This document shows positions 9,661-18,984 of a stretch of 57,486 nt of DNA, in pieces. The position numbers and the translations under genes are program-made. Under the pieces are notes generated by a model. The model saw only the letters and a program-made list of their open reading frames with translations. It searched no databases and was not told the origin of the DNA. This DNA is from CALJFL01 sp039964455 (GTDB taxonomy: Bacteria; Pseudomonadota; Gammaproteobacteria; Pseudomonadales; Halieaceae): NCBI GenBank assembly GCA_039964455.1, contig JBDVXK010000027.1, positions 1 to 57,486 of the forward strand, in the 5' to 3' direction. Numbering within the stretch: the stretch's first letter is position 1; the number at the start of each line of letters is the position of its first letter.

Positions 9661-12600
9661 GGCTTTCCGTCTTTATCCAGGTACATCTTGCGCATCTCTT
9701 GCAGGTTAAGCGGTCGCGAGCCCACCCGACCAAATACTGAAATCTGCCCTCCCGTTTCGTCCACGCCGCGATCCCTCTCTAACGGGCGTGACAGCGAAAG
9801 CGCCGGCGAGCTGGTCGGATAACTGGCGATCAGCTCCGGTTGCGGCTCGGGGCTGAAACCATAAAATTTGGGCTGGCTATCCGGGGAGGTAAGTTGAATT
9901 ATCTTGAGGCCTCCCGCGCCATCGGCGACATATGCGAACAACGAAGCATTGGTGCTCGCTACAGTCACATCGCGACTGTCCACCAGGCCATCATTGAACA
10001 GGGTTAATAATTTGGGCTCAGCAGGTTTCTCTATATCGATTACGGCCAGACCATCACTGCCCGCAGCAACATAGGCGTAAGTGCGAGCAAGGTGCAATCG
10101 GTAGGCCTGCTTCAAGGGTACAGTAGCTTGAGATACCAACTGTGGAGCTGTCGGCTCGGTAATATCGATGACCTTGAGTCCCTCACCATCAGTAACAAAC
10201 AGGTAGCGGAACTGTTGAGCAACGGAATGGGCATCGGTAAGCGGCAATACCGCTTCCAGCCGCGGCGCCAATGGCGAATCAAGATTGAGTACAACCAGGC
10301 CTGCATCTGCGATCACATAAGCGTAAAAGCCACCCAGCACCATATGCCGGGCGCCATTAAGAATCCCCTTCTCATTCCAGGTCAAGGCGCGCTCAAGAAA
10401 GTTATTGCGAGGCTCACCGTCCATGAATGTATCGAGATCGGTAAGTATGAGGCCCTCCTGTGCATCAGTAACATAGGCATAGTCGTACAGGGGATGAAAA
10501 GGCTGCTCCAGGTTGGTCTTGCGCATCAGCTCCCCCTGATTTCGCGAGGGCTGGATAGGCTGGGTGGTAGGCAGAATAACGCAGGTGGCGTCCTTACTCT
10601 CCAGCCGCGTGTCGTGTCCCAGCGGGCTGAAGGGTGCGGTTATGATGCGCTGAGATATGCCTTTATTGGCTATGCCTGCGACGTCATAGGCCTGCATTCC
10701 ACGTGAGCCCTCGGCAACATAGAGGTACTCACCGCGAAGCTGAACACAGCCCACAGGACCGCTGGCATGATCATGGCCCTGCTGCAAAATTCCTCCACGC
10801 TGCTGGTGCTGGGTAAAATAATCAGGATAGGCATAGCGTTGCAGATAACTGCCTATCACCGCTTGCGGCTCCTGCCACTCAGTTACCTGCACGCCGGTCA
10901 CATGTTCCTTACCGCCCACATAAGCGAAATGCCCCAGGAAGTCAGCAAAGTCGGTTCCATACATCAACAACTGCGCCATGATCGCGTTGTTATCATTCTG
11001 CTTGCTGAGATGACAATCCTCGCACTGCTTGGTTTCTGTCTTTCTGGCGGTATGGGGGAAGTGCGGGTTAAAGGCCTGGGAGCTGTAACCGGCAGACGAA
11101 ATTGGTGGCTGCTGAATATAAATCTTTTCCCTGTTGGAATTCGTGGAAGAAAGCACCAGCGCCGACGTTGAACGTACGGGCGCTATTTTACCGCCCTTGG
11201 CAGTTTCGCGGCGACCCAAAAGGAACATCTGGTCGCGAGACACCTGCGGGTTATAGGTTGCATAGTTGCGCGTCTCTCCACCCTCATAGTGATGTCGCTC
11301 GGTTTTCTCGTTGGCCTCAATGGGCAAATGACAGCCAGCACAACTAGTGGTCCACGACGTGTGGCAGGTATAGCACTCCATTTCATCATCCGAGTGAGCC
11401 CTGTCAGCACTTGCCACCTCGGCACCCCAATTCTGCTTACTGGTATTTGTACTCATCAATTTGGCGCGCGCGGCCTTGGTATTATATTCGTCGTGTTCGG
11501 CATCCACGCTGTCTTTGACCAGGCTAACTTCCCACTCCAGCTCCGGGTCGAGTACCGAGCGTTGCAGCAGTTTCCTGCCTATCCATTCAAAACGTTTGCG
11601 CCCGTCAGGATTACGAATCGCACCCAAGTCAGTCCCGCCCTCCAGCGCTGCTGGCCCTGAAGTGAACAGGTTCGGGTAGGCATCAGCAGATCCGTGACAG
11701 TCCTTGCAGTCAATTTCAACAGCCGCTGCAACTTCACCATAGATGTGGCCATTACCGTGATTGTCCTGGGCGTAGTGACAGTCGACACAGTGCATGCCTT
11801 TATCCATATGTATGGAGGCCATGTGCACTGCCTTATCGAATTTCTCAGGATCATCATCCTCGACTACGACGCCTTCCGCATCGAGCAGGTTACCTTTTCG
11901 ATCACGCTTGAAGATGGCACGGAAATTCCACCCATGACCATGATAGTCAGCAAACTGCGTATCCTTGAGTTTAGGGTTCATCTCTGACACGGCGTCAAGG
12001 AAGTCCCTGTCAGCCCACTTGCCCCGCGGGGCAGCACCCTCAGGATTACGCTTCAACACCTCGCGTCTTTCTGCGTCAGTGGGGTACACCTGCTCTTCCG
12101 GCCACATCGAAGCGGCATCGGACTCATAGTCCCACATGGTGTAGCCCATGTAGGTGTTCACAAACATATTCGGTTGGTGCATGTGGCACACCATGCACTG
12201 ACTTGTCGGTATCGCGCGGGTGAACGCGTGCTGCAGCGGGTGCCCTTCCTCATCTCGCGAAATCGTGGGGTCTACCGTTTGGGTTTTACCGGTATGGCCA
12301 AACTGGGCGTAACCGGCGGAATGCTTGGGATCTCGATCATTCGCATACACCACATGACAGGAGGCACAACCGGAACTGCGGTAATCCCCGGGCTGGTCGT
12401 TCGTTCCCATAAACCAGGTGTGAGGATCGTTAAGTCGTGTCTTGGTGATGTTTATCAGAGGGACCGAGATACGCGCTCCAGTACCCGGGCCGCGGTTGGA
12501 CTGCCGAAAGTCGGGCCGACCTGGCTCCTCAAGTCGCTGTAACTGGCCCAGGGCATTGGGCAGCCCTGTCTCCGGGAACAAGTTACTGATGTTGCGACCA

Positions 12601-13397
12601 CCCCGCTCAAACACCCGGAAAATATCGCCCGGTTTAACGGTCTCCCACGCGGGCAAGGGGTATAGCGCAGGAAGGATACTGGCCTGCTCGGTCATTTCAG
12701 GGGTGGGCTTCAGCGGCGCCATGATGGCAGCGGGTTCACCCTCACGCGTGTAAGCCTCTCCCAGGATGTAACGCTTGAAAGGCAGAATGCCGTTATTGTA
12801 AGCCGCTCCGCCCCAGAGCATTGCTGAAGTCGCCATCAGGCTGCGCTCGGCAGCCTCAATAATCGGCAAGTGGCAGGCTCCGCAGGCCTCGCGGGCAATG
12901 CGGTTGTCTGAAGGATTTACGAACCGCACAAACTCCGGGCTTTCGCGATTGAGCAAAGTATAGGACTGTTCAGGGTTGGCGCTGGAGGGGTAGTGCCAGT
13001 CCGCCGGATAGAGAGGAAGCACGTGGGCACGTTCCATGGCCGCAAGATAAGGCGCCTCAGCTAAACTGCCGGCTCCATTCGGTTTCAACACGGCAGCGTC
13101 ACCACCATGACAGTCAGTACAGCCGAGCTTCACGGCCGGGTTAGCATGCATCGTGGCCTGGTCGGTATCAATATGACAACTCTGACAGCCCGCTGACTTA
13201 CTCTCCATCTGTGCCGCTGTCTGGCTGGACGGTGCCGGGGGCGCGGTGACATGATTTCGTTCGACTTTCTCGTGGCCGCCGGCCGCGAAGACAGATGCAC
13301 TCGCCAAGCCCATTAGCAATAAGCCACAAACACGCAACCAGGAAACTAACCCTGTACCGTTGGTGCTTTGTGTTATCGCTTTATAAATCATCACCAT
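9642..13397 (-). CDS. Decaheme c-type cytochrome with LVIVD repeat domain
   Basis: A 1251-residue exported protein with a signal peptide cleaved near VFAAGG. Ten CXXCH sites are visible (CQSCH, CTDCH, CGACH, CASCH, CMVCH, CVDCH, CKDCH, CYTCH, CAGCH, CEDCH), spread over the first 800 or so residues. The last 350 residues hold repeats of the LVIVD type (YVIADAGLVVLNL, FVTDGEGLKVIDI, YVAAGSDGLAVIDI, YVADGAGGLKIIQL), which form a beta-propeller. It is far larger than standard decahemes. It follows the barrel gene directly and may sit in the periplasm or on the cell surface. The third codon is also ATG and has better spacing from AGGA, so the start may be 13391. Confidence 0.9.
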   Translation of the reverse strand: MVMIYKAITQSTNGTGLVSWLRVCGLLLMGLASASVFAAGGHEKVERNHVTAPPAPSSQTAAQMESKSAGCQSCHIDTDQATMHANPAVKLGCTDCHGGDAAVLKPNGAGSLAEAPYLAAMERAHVLPLYPADWHYPSSANPEQSYTLLNRESPEFVRFVNPSDNRIAREACGACHLPIIEAAERSLMATSAMLWGGAAYNNGILPFKRYILGEAYTREGEPAAIMAPLKPTPEMTEQASILPALYPLPAWETVKPGDIFRVFERGGRNISNLFPETGLPNALGQLQRLEEPGRPDFRQSNRGPGTGARISVPLINITKTRLNDPHTWFMGTNDQPGDYRSSGCASCHVVYANDRDPKHSAGYAQFGHTGKTQTVDPTISRDEEGHPLQHAFTRAIPTSQCMVCHMHQPNMFVNTYMGYTMWDYESDAASMWPEEQVYPTDAERREVLKRNPEGAAPRGKWADRDFLDAVSEMNPKLKDTQFADYHGHGWNFRAIFKRDRKGNLLDAEGVVVEDDDPEKFDKAVHMASIHMDKGMHCVDCHYAQDNHGNGHIYGEVAAAVEIDCKDCHGSADAYPNLFTSGPAALEGGTDLGAIRNPDGRKRFEWIGRKLLQRSVLDPELEWEVSLVKDSVDAEHDEYNTKAARAKLMSTNTSKQNWGAEVASADRAHSDDEMECYTCHTSWTTSCAGCHLPIEANEKTERHHYEGGETRNYATYNPQVSRDQMFLLGRRETAKGGKIAPVRSTSALVLSSTNSNREKIYIQQPPISSAGYSSQAFNPHFPHTARKTETKQCEDCHLSKQNDNNAIMAQLLMYGTDFADFLGHFAYVGGKEHVTGVQVTEWQEPQAVIGSYLQRYAYPDYFTQHQQRGGILQQGHDHASGPVGCVQLRGEYLYVAEGSRGMQAYDVAGIANKGISQRIITAPFSPLGHDTRLESKDATCVILPTTQPIQPSRNQGELMRKTNLEQPFHPLYDYAYVTDAQEGLILTDLDTFMDGEPRNNFLERALTWNEKGILNGARHMVLGGFYAYVIADAGLVVLNLDSPLAPRLEAVLPLTDAHSVAQQFRYLFVTDGEGLKVIDITEPTAPQLVSQATVPLKQAYRLHLARTYAYVAAGSDGLAVIDIEKPAEPKLLTLFNDGLVDSRDVTVASTNASLFAYVADGAGGLKIIQLTSPDSQPKFYGFSPEPQPELIASYPTSSPALSLSRPLERDRGVDETGGQISVFGRVGSRPLNLQEMRKMYLDKDGKPWFVEN

Positions 13398-13399
13398 TC

Positions 13400-15268
13400 C
13401 TAAAACGTCAGAATTACATTGCCAAGAAATGAATAGGGATCATCATCACCATACAAATCTTCAAAGCCATCACCAGCCATTAGCTGGGCGTAGGAGAGAC
13501 GGACCACCACATTCTGGCTCATAAAGGGTCGCCAGATAATCGATGCTGACAGATCCAGTCCGATCTCTTCATCGATACTGCCCTGGTTACGCGCAACCTC
13601 CAGCACCTCAGTGTCTGCAAAGGCTAAGTAGTTGGCATTGAACGACAGCCGCAATTCCGGCAGAAGGTCCATGTCGACTCCACTCCCCACTAGCAAGATG
13701 CCCGGATTAGTGAAGTTGGACTGGCCGTGCTCCTTGGAGGACCGAAGCGAGTTCAGAACACCGTTGCGCTGGGACAAGGCTACCCGACCACCACCGATGA
13801 GCGGAACCCCCTGGCGAATCCAGTAGCTGGTATCAGCACCCGCAAACTGTGGGTTCTCGAAGATCGCGTCAAAGCCCTGACTCTTGTCATCGAAAGGGTC
13901 ATCATCGCCGGAGCCATAAAGGAATGAGGCTCTGGCGCGAATCCAGTCAAAATCCATAGACGGTTCAACTGCGAAGAAAAAAGCCTCTATGTCGGAGGAG
14001 CGACCGCTGAACACGGCGTTTTCCTCCTCGCCAAACGCGTAGTAAAAAGAGGTAGTCAGGTTGAGTCGCCCAAAGTGCCCGTCACCGCTATAGCCAAGAT
14101 ACCAGGCATCATATTCGCGCGGCCGCTCTTCGCCCAGGGAGGCGGGTCGGGCGATGAAATCGTTATCGTCAAAAAAGATATCGGTCTCGCGATTGCGGTT
14201 ATACAACACGGTGAATTGCGAGAAGAAGCCCAGCGTGGGTTGGTCCTGCCAGTAGAGGTTGGCGACAAACACATCGTCATCGCGCAGGTCCTCACCCAGG
14301 TCATTCAGGCCCGAGTTAGTATCCTTTTCCAGTCGCCGGAACCAGGCAAGGTTGTACTGGTACCGGTTGTTGTCACGGTTGCCAAACAACCTCACACCAA
14401 AGGGCGCATCCTGAAATAGAAAACCCCTGAAATCACTGGAGAAAGGCTGGATACCCACCCTGATACTGTCGAAGTCATAGCGGTCCGACACATTGCGCAG
14501 GTGTTTATCAACAAAAGCTGCCTGTATTCCTACATGACTGTCGTTGCGCGTTTTACCGTCACCCGGGTCGGCATTGATCCCTATGATTTCGTCCAACTCG
14601 GTATAGTTGTAGTTAAAGACCGGGGTGAAGCGGTATTCCCAGTCGGGCGGCTTAAAGACTGTGTCACCTTTGTAATAAACAAACTCCACCGCCAGGTTCT
14701 GATTGAACAGTGATTGCTCTGTAGCACCTAGTACATCGATTGAACCCGCACTGTCGGTGGACTGCACACCCACAGGGGTTGGCACCTCACGAAATTCAAC
14801 CACCGTATCTGAAATAGCCGTCACGTTAAAAAACCAGTCATCGTGGATCGGCTTGTCACCTTTGATCGTATTCTGGTTGTAAGGGTCCCACCAGTTGTCC
14901 TCGTAGCCCAGGCTGTCGACTATTCGCCAGCGGTCAGGAATGGGGACCGCTTCTACATACTGCTCCGCTGTAGGACGAGGAATAGGCGAATAATGTCGCG
15001 GAAGCACAGTTCGCTGCCGGGCTACAGGCGTCTCTCTGAGCACCTCACCGGTTTCCTCATTAACCACTGTTTCCCGATACTGGCAGTTGCGGTTGGCACC
15101 GCCTGTTCGACGACGACCGGTTCGGCTGCGATCACGTGCATCCTTGTCATCACAAACCGGTAACGCCGCTTCTTCCTCAGCCTGCACAGTCAAAGATAAG
15201 GGCGTCAGCACTAATAACAGCAGTGAGGCGAAACTGAGTGGAAGAGACAATCTGCGCGGCAATTTCAT
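13400..15268 (-). CDS. Outer-membrane beta-barrel protein of the cytochrome operon
   Basis: An exported protein of 622 residues with a signal peptide ending near VQAEEE. After an Arg-rich N-terminal segment with two cysteines (possible plug or disulfide) comes the WWDPYNQNTIKGDKPI segment. The rest is rich in alternating aromatic/polar strands and ends in ILTF, the terminal Phe typical of barrels folded by the Bam machinery. No heme motif is present. The start is ATG at 15268, overlapping the TGA of the upstream lipoprotein gene; a GTG sits one codon before. Placed between multiheme genes, it could be the porin of a porin-cytochrome conduit. It is not recognisably MtrB, and this role is inference. 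Confidence 0.75.
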   Translation of the reverse strand: MKLPRRLSLPLSFASLLLLVLTPLSLTVQAEEEAALPVCDDKDARDRSRTGRRRTGGANRNCQYRETVVNEETGEVLRETPVARQRTVLPRHYSPIPRPTAEQYVEAVPIPDRWRIVDSLGYEDNWWDPYNQNTIKGDKPIHDDWFFNVTAISDTVVEFREVPTPVGVQSTDSAGSIDVLGATEQSLFNQNLAVEFVYYKGDTVFKPPDWEYRFTPVFNYNYTELDEIIGINADPGDGKTRNDSHVGIQAAFVDKHLRNVSDRYDFDSIRVGIQPFSSDFRGFLFQDAPFGVRLFGNRDNNRYQYNLAWFRRLEKDTNSGLNDLGEDLRDDDVFVANLYWQDQPTLGFFSQFTVLYNRNRETDIFFDDNDFIARPASLGEERPREYDAWYLGYSGDGHFGRLNLTTSFYYAFGEEENAVFSGRSSDIEAFFFAVEPSMDFDWIRARASFLYGSGDDDPFDDKSQGFDAIFENPQFAGADTSYWIRQGVPLIGGGRVALSQRNGVLNSLRSSKEHGQSNFTNPGILLVGSGVDMDLLPELRLSFNANYLAFADTEVLEVARNQGSIDEEIGLDLSASIIWRPFMSQNVVVRLSYAQLMAGDGFEDLYGDDDPYSFLGNVILTF

Positions 15269-17247
15269 CACTTACCCTCGCACACGTTTTGCGCATCACT
15301 ATCAAGGAACGGTGACTGCGGGCATTGAATGTAGCGCAGGCGCTCACCCGCTGGGCTCAGTCGGTCAGCTCGAATTTCGGGAGGCGCATTATTGATGCTC
15401 CCCTCCAATGCGATACCCGCCTGGTGCAAAGCCAGAAAGCCAATCATGTCGTCCTGATCAATGCCATCACCGGATACACCGATACCCCCTACCAAAGTAT
15501 CGCCGCGATAAATGGGCACACTGCCCGGGAAAATCTGCATTCCGTTGGCCAGCCGCGGCTGCTCTGAGGCAGCGCAGTTATTACTGACATCAGTATCAGA
15601 GGCGCCCGCCGCAAAAAGTACGTGACCGAAAATCCGATTGATCGCGAGATCCAGCTGCAATCCGCTGGAGAATACACTCCATTCATTATTTCGGAACGAC
15701 TTGCTGAAAGGTCCGTGAGCATTCCCCTTGATACCATCGGGATAGAAAGGTCGCGACAGATTGCCACCGGAGCGGTCCGCGAAGGCAGTACCATCAGTCA
15801 GGGCATCTGCGCCAATGAAGGCTTGAGCCGCATCAACGTAGTCCGGAATAAACACTTCGGCCTTGGGTGATAAATCCGGGTTGCGATATACGGCTGGCTC
15901 AGTAATTCCCCTCAAAAAGGAAGCAGCATCGCGAGAAGAAAATAACGTAGCCGTACGCGCCTTCTGCAGTGAAACGTCTGCGCCAAAGACCGGAGCATCC
16001 CGTGTACGAAGCATGCCCAGCACGGCACCGCCACTATCGACCACTGATACAGTTACCCGCGCGGAACTATCAAGCGGCCTGCGGATTTGCGCACGTGCGC
16101 GATTAGCCAGAGCAATCGCCTCAGCCAGCAAAGCGCGAACCTCTTCGGCAGACATCGGTGCAACCGGCAGCGTCTCGGCATCCTTTCCACCCTGAGGGGC
16201 ATATCGAGGTTGATTGCTGCCATCTACAAAAGTGAAGGCATCAAGGCCATCGAAGCCCTGGGCCGGGCGTACGCCGGACTCAGGCTGACCAAATGCCGTG
16301 CCGGCTCGAATTTTGCCACCGCCATAACCCTGTACCTGCACCAAGCTGCCCTTATCAGTGAAGCTGTCATAAGGTGGCGCCTGCTCCGGTGCAACCGGCA
16401 AGTTCCCAAAAACAATATCACTGAATCGCAGTGTTTTTCCTTCAACTGTAATTCGGTCGGCCCGGCGGTCGGCCGGCGCGGCAAACCCATAAGTCGCGGC
16501 AAAGGCAATCAGCTCATCACTGTCTCTGTCTTCATTGAGGATATTCTTGTCGATGGAATAACGTCCATCGGCGATAACACCGACACCCCCCACCGGCGTG
16601 CCGCGCTTGTAAAGCGGAAAGCCACCGGGATCAGCGGCCAGCCCCAATGGCGAGCGCTGAGGTCCGACTGACACCGCAGAGGCATCACCGGCCAAACTGA
16701 AATCAGAGCAGGCCAGTTGACTGAATTGCACGCCGAAGAGAGGGCCTGCGGGTTGGTTATCCTCTCCCGGGTTAAAGTGCTCCTGCACGATCTGGTTTGC
16801 CGTGCGGGTAGAAAAAGCGTTGCCCTCACTTGAAAGATAAGCGCCGGTCACAGCTTTTGCGATCGCGGCCAAAGCGCCGGCATTGGTACCGGCCGGCAGA
16901 ATAACCCCTTCCAATCCGGTTGATACCGTAGTTGGAAACGTAGTACTGATGGTCACAGCCTGTCCTTGCTCGGCCATCCGGTGCACTGCCAGTACATTGC
17001 CCACACGATCCACTACCGCAATCGTAGCTTTAAGGCCCAGGGCATCGGCCTGATCGATCGCCTGTGCCAATACCGTTTTCACATTGGCTGCTGTCAGTCG
17101 CACACCGGGGTCAGCACACTGGCCGGTGCAAGGTACCGACTCGGTATCGACAGCCGTCGAACTGCCGGCACCACCACCCCCGCTACCGCCACCGCCGCAA
17201 GCGCTCAGCAGGACGAGGAATACGTAGACGATCAGGTACCTCATCAT
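15268..17247 (-). CDS. Lipoprotein with two GlcG/HbpS-like domains
   Basis: A 659-residue lipoprotein: the lipobox LSAC puts the lipidated cysteine at residue 17, followed by a Gly/Ser-rich linker. Two GlcG/HbpS-type (DUF336) domains follow: one starts at LTAANVKTVLAQAIDQADALG (with TIAVVDRVGNVLAVHRM and GGVGVIADG), the other near MSAEEVRALLAEA (with TVSVVDSGGAVLG and GGIGVSGDG). Family members bind or degrade heme, or act as extracellular redox sensors. Its site between a decaheme and a barrel suggests a role in heme supply, sensing or docking, but substrate is unknown. Start and stop overlap both neighbours by ATGA-type junctions. Confidence 0.82.
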   Translation of the reverse strand: MMRYLIVYVFLVLLSACGGGGSGGGGAGSSTAVDTESVPCTGQCADPGVRLTAANVKTVLAQAIDQADALGLKATIAVVDRVGNVLAVHRMAEQGQAVTISTTFPTTVSTGLEGVILPAGTNAGALAAIAKAVTGAYLSSEGNAFSTRTANQIVQEHFNPGEDNQPAGPLFGVQFSQLACSDFSLAGDASAVSVGPQRSPLGLAADPGGFPLYKRGTPVGGVGVIADGRYSIDKNILNEDRDSDELIAFAATYGFAAPADRRADRITVEGKTLRFSDIVFGNLPVAPEQAPPYDSFTDKGSLVQVQGYGGGKIRAGTAFGQPESGVRPAQGFDGLDAFTFVDGSNQPRYAPQGGKDAETLPVAPMSAEEVRALLAEAIALANRARAQIRRPLDSSARVTVSVVDSGGAVLGMLRTRDAPVFGADVSLQKARTATLFSSRDAASFLRGITEPAVYRNPDLSPKAEVFIPDYVDAAQAFIGADALTDGTAFADRSGGNLSRPFYPDGIKGNAHGPFSKSFRNNEWSVFSSGLQLDLAINRIFGHVLFAAGASDTDVSNNCAASEQPRLANGMQIFPGSVPIYRGDTLVGGIGVSGDGIDQDDMIGFLALHQAGIALEGSINNAPPEIRADRLSPAGERLRYIQCPQSPFLDSDAQNVCEGK

Positions 17248-18980
17248 CGCTCACCACCTTGCACAGCTGATGCATTGGCATGGCCAGGGCTGACGTCCCT
17301 GGCCAATACCGATGGCGTGCCCTCGTCATGATGGAATACATGGCAGCTTACACAGTCAACCTGACTGAAACCCTTTTCCTGTGAGTGGCACCCCAGGCAA
17401 TTATCCTGACCCGGTATCAAAACGTCACTGGATTGCTCGGACAAGGACGCCTGATGACAGCTTTCGCAGACCTCGGCGCTACCCTCAATGGCAAGGCTGC
17501 GATGACTCGCATGATCGAAACGGCTGAACGGGTACCAGTCATCGATAACACGTACAGGCTGCACGAACCACCGATCATTAATATCACTAAGACCCGTATA
17601 CTCTACCACGTGACAAGTAACACACCCGGTTTCTGCGAACTGATACTGCGCCTCTTTCAGGGCTTCAGCGCGACCACAATCAAGTCCATTACCTGCACAA
17701 GTTGCCGCTGACTGACGTTTGCCAGGCACCCGCCGGGGCTTAGTTGAAGCACGCTCGCGGCGCAAATCCGGATCCGTAAACTCGCGAATAAAATGTGCCT
17801 CCATAGCAACTACAGCAGCTCGCTGGTCACCGTGTGGCAATTCCAGGTCGGGTTCAAACACATCGAAATTCAAGGTATGACAGGAACGGCAATGATTATC
17901 CATCGTCACGGGTTCAAAATGTTCTCCATCATCTCTGGGGGCATGGCAACTGTCACACTGCAGCGCTGCTCCAGAAAGCTCCGACTGAACCTTATCGGGA
18001 TCGAGATGCACCGCGTGGGTGAATTTTAGATTGGATTGCTCTTGCAGTACCTCGCCATTATCCGCGCGAGCCCGCTCGGTTTGCCAGCCATGTGCGGCAC
18101 CAGGCCCCTTCGGCGTAAGCAATGCCAGCCTGAACGTGGGGTGAGCTTGTTCTGTAAATGCACTCACAGCCTGCATGGGTGTGCGACCATCAACTTGCCA
18201 CGCGACCGGATCTGCATGGCAATCAACGCACAGGTCATTATCTCGCCTCACCAGTTGTGCAGGTTCATTGTGCTCGCGATGACAACTGGCACAACGCTCG
18301 CCGGTGAAGGCGTGAGCTTCGAACACTGACACATCGACATGTTCAGTAGTCTCTCGGTGACAATCAAGGCAGGCCGCATCTTCAACCATCACAAAGGGCT
18401 GCTGATGGCAGGCCTGGCAGTCGGCGGCAATTCCCGAAGTCTGGTGGGCTGCAGCCAGAGGGCCGCTGGACCATAAGCCGTCATCCGGCAGAGGCGTCTG
18501 GCGCATCAGCGCCGCGAGATTGTCCTGAAACACACCCGCAAGTGGCAGCACCAGGAACGCGGCCAGAATAATCACTGCCAGCGCCCAGCCTATCTTGCGG
18601 CTACTCCAGGCGGTGTCCGCCAGAGCCATAGCACCAGCCTGCATTCCGCGAGCGCTAGCCGAAACCACCAATTCCATGGCGAAATCAAAACCAGCCGGGG
18701 CAGCAATTACTGTCAGCTCATAACCTTCGGATGACAGCACATCACCAACTTTAAGCTTCGTCCCGTTAAAACTTTCGCCATTTAACACAAAGGAGGTTTT
18801 CTTGGAGACTACGCGAGCATCACCCGCTCCGGCAGACTCGATACGCAGCTGACCCCGCATGCCAGCCAGTTGCACCATGGCATCATCAGCGGCACCCAGA
18901 GTGAGCGCATCACCCTGGTATTCGGTATCCAGCGCTTCGCGATCGCTTCTGCCTGTCTGTTTCCGAATAAGAAAATGCAC
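17244..18980 (-). CDS. FHA-like / transmembrane / decaheme c-type cytochrome fusion
   Basis: A 578-residue inner-membrane protein. Residues 1-95 form a beta-rich domain with FHA-like spacing (DALTLGAADDAMVQL, FVLNGESFNG, LKVGDVLSSEGYELTVI), but the phosphothreonine-contact Arg and Ser are not evident, so it may be degenerate. A single membrane helix spans about 129-151. The remaining 420 residues carry ten CXXCH sites (CQACH, CLDCH, CASCH, CVDCH, CDSCH, CRSCH, CVTCH, CESCH, CLGCH, CVSCH) and should be periplasmic. The first domain would face the cytosol, so the protein could couple cytosolic signals to periplasmic electron flow. It starts with GTG four bases after the cytochrome b-like gene. 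Confidence 0.85.
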   Translation of the reverse strand: MHFLIRKQTGRSDREALDTEYQGDALTLGAADDAMVQLAGMRGQLRIESAGAGDARVVSKKTSFVLNGESFNGTKLKVGDVLSSEGYELTVIAAPAGFDFAMELVVSASARGMQAGAMALADTAWSSRKIGWALAVIILAAFLVLPLAGVFQDNLAALMRQTPLPDDGLWSSGPLAAAHQTSGIAADCQACHQQPFVMVEDAACLDCHRETTEHVDVSVFEAHAFTGERCASCHREHNEPAQLVRRDNDLCVDCHADPVAWQVDGRTPMQAVSAFTEQAHPTFRLALLTPKGPGAAHGWQTERARADNGEVLQEQSNLKFTHAVHLDPDKVQSELSGAALQCDSCHAPRDDGEHFEPVTMDNHCRSCHTLNFDVFEPDLELPHGDQRAAVVAMEAHFIREFTDPDLRRERASTKPRRVPGKRQSAATCAGNGLDCGRAEALKEAQYQFAETGCVTCHVVEYTGLSDINDRWFVQPVRVIDDWYPFSRFDHASHRSLAIEGSAEVCESCHQASLSEQSSDVLIPGQDNCLGCHSQEKGFSQVDCVSCHVFHHDEGTPSVLARDVSPGHANASAVQGGER

Positions 18981-18984
18981 AGCG

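Noticed and set aside
9642..13397. Nitrite reductase or hydroxylamine oxidoreductase
   Set aside because: No CXXCK heme site and no active-site signature of NrfA or HAO was seen; multiheme count alone does not support those calls.
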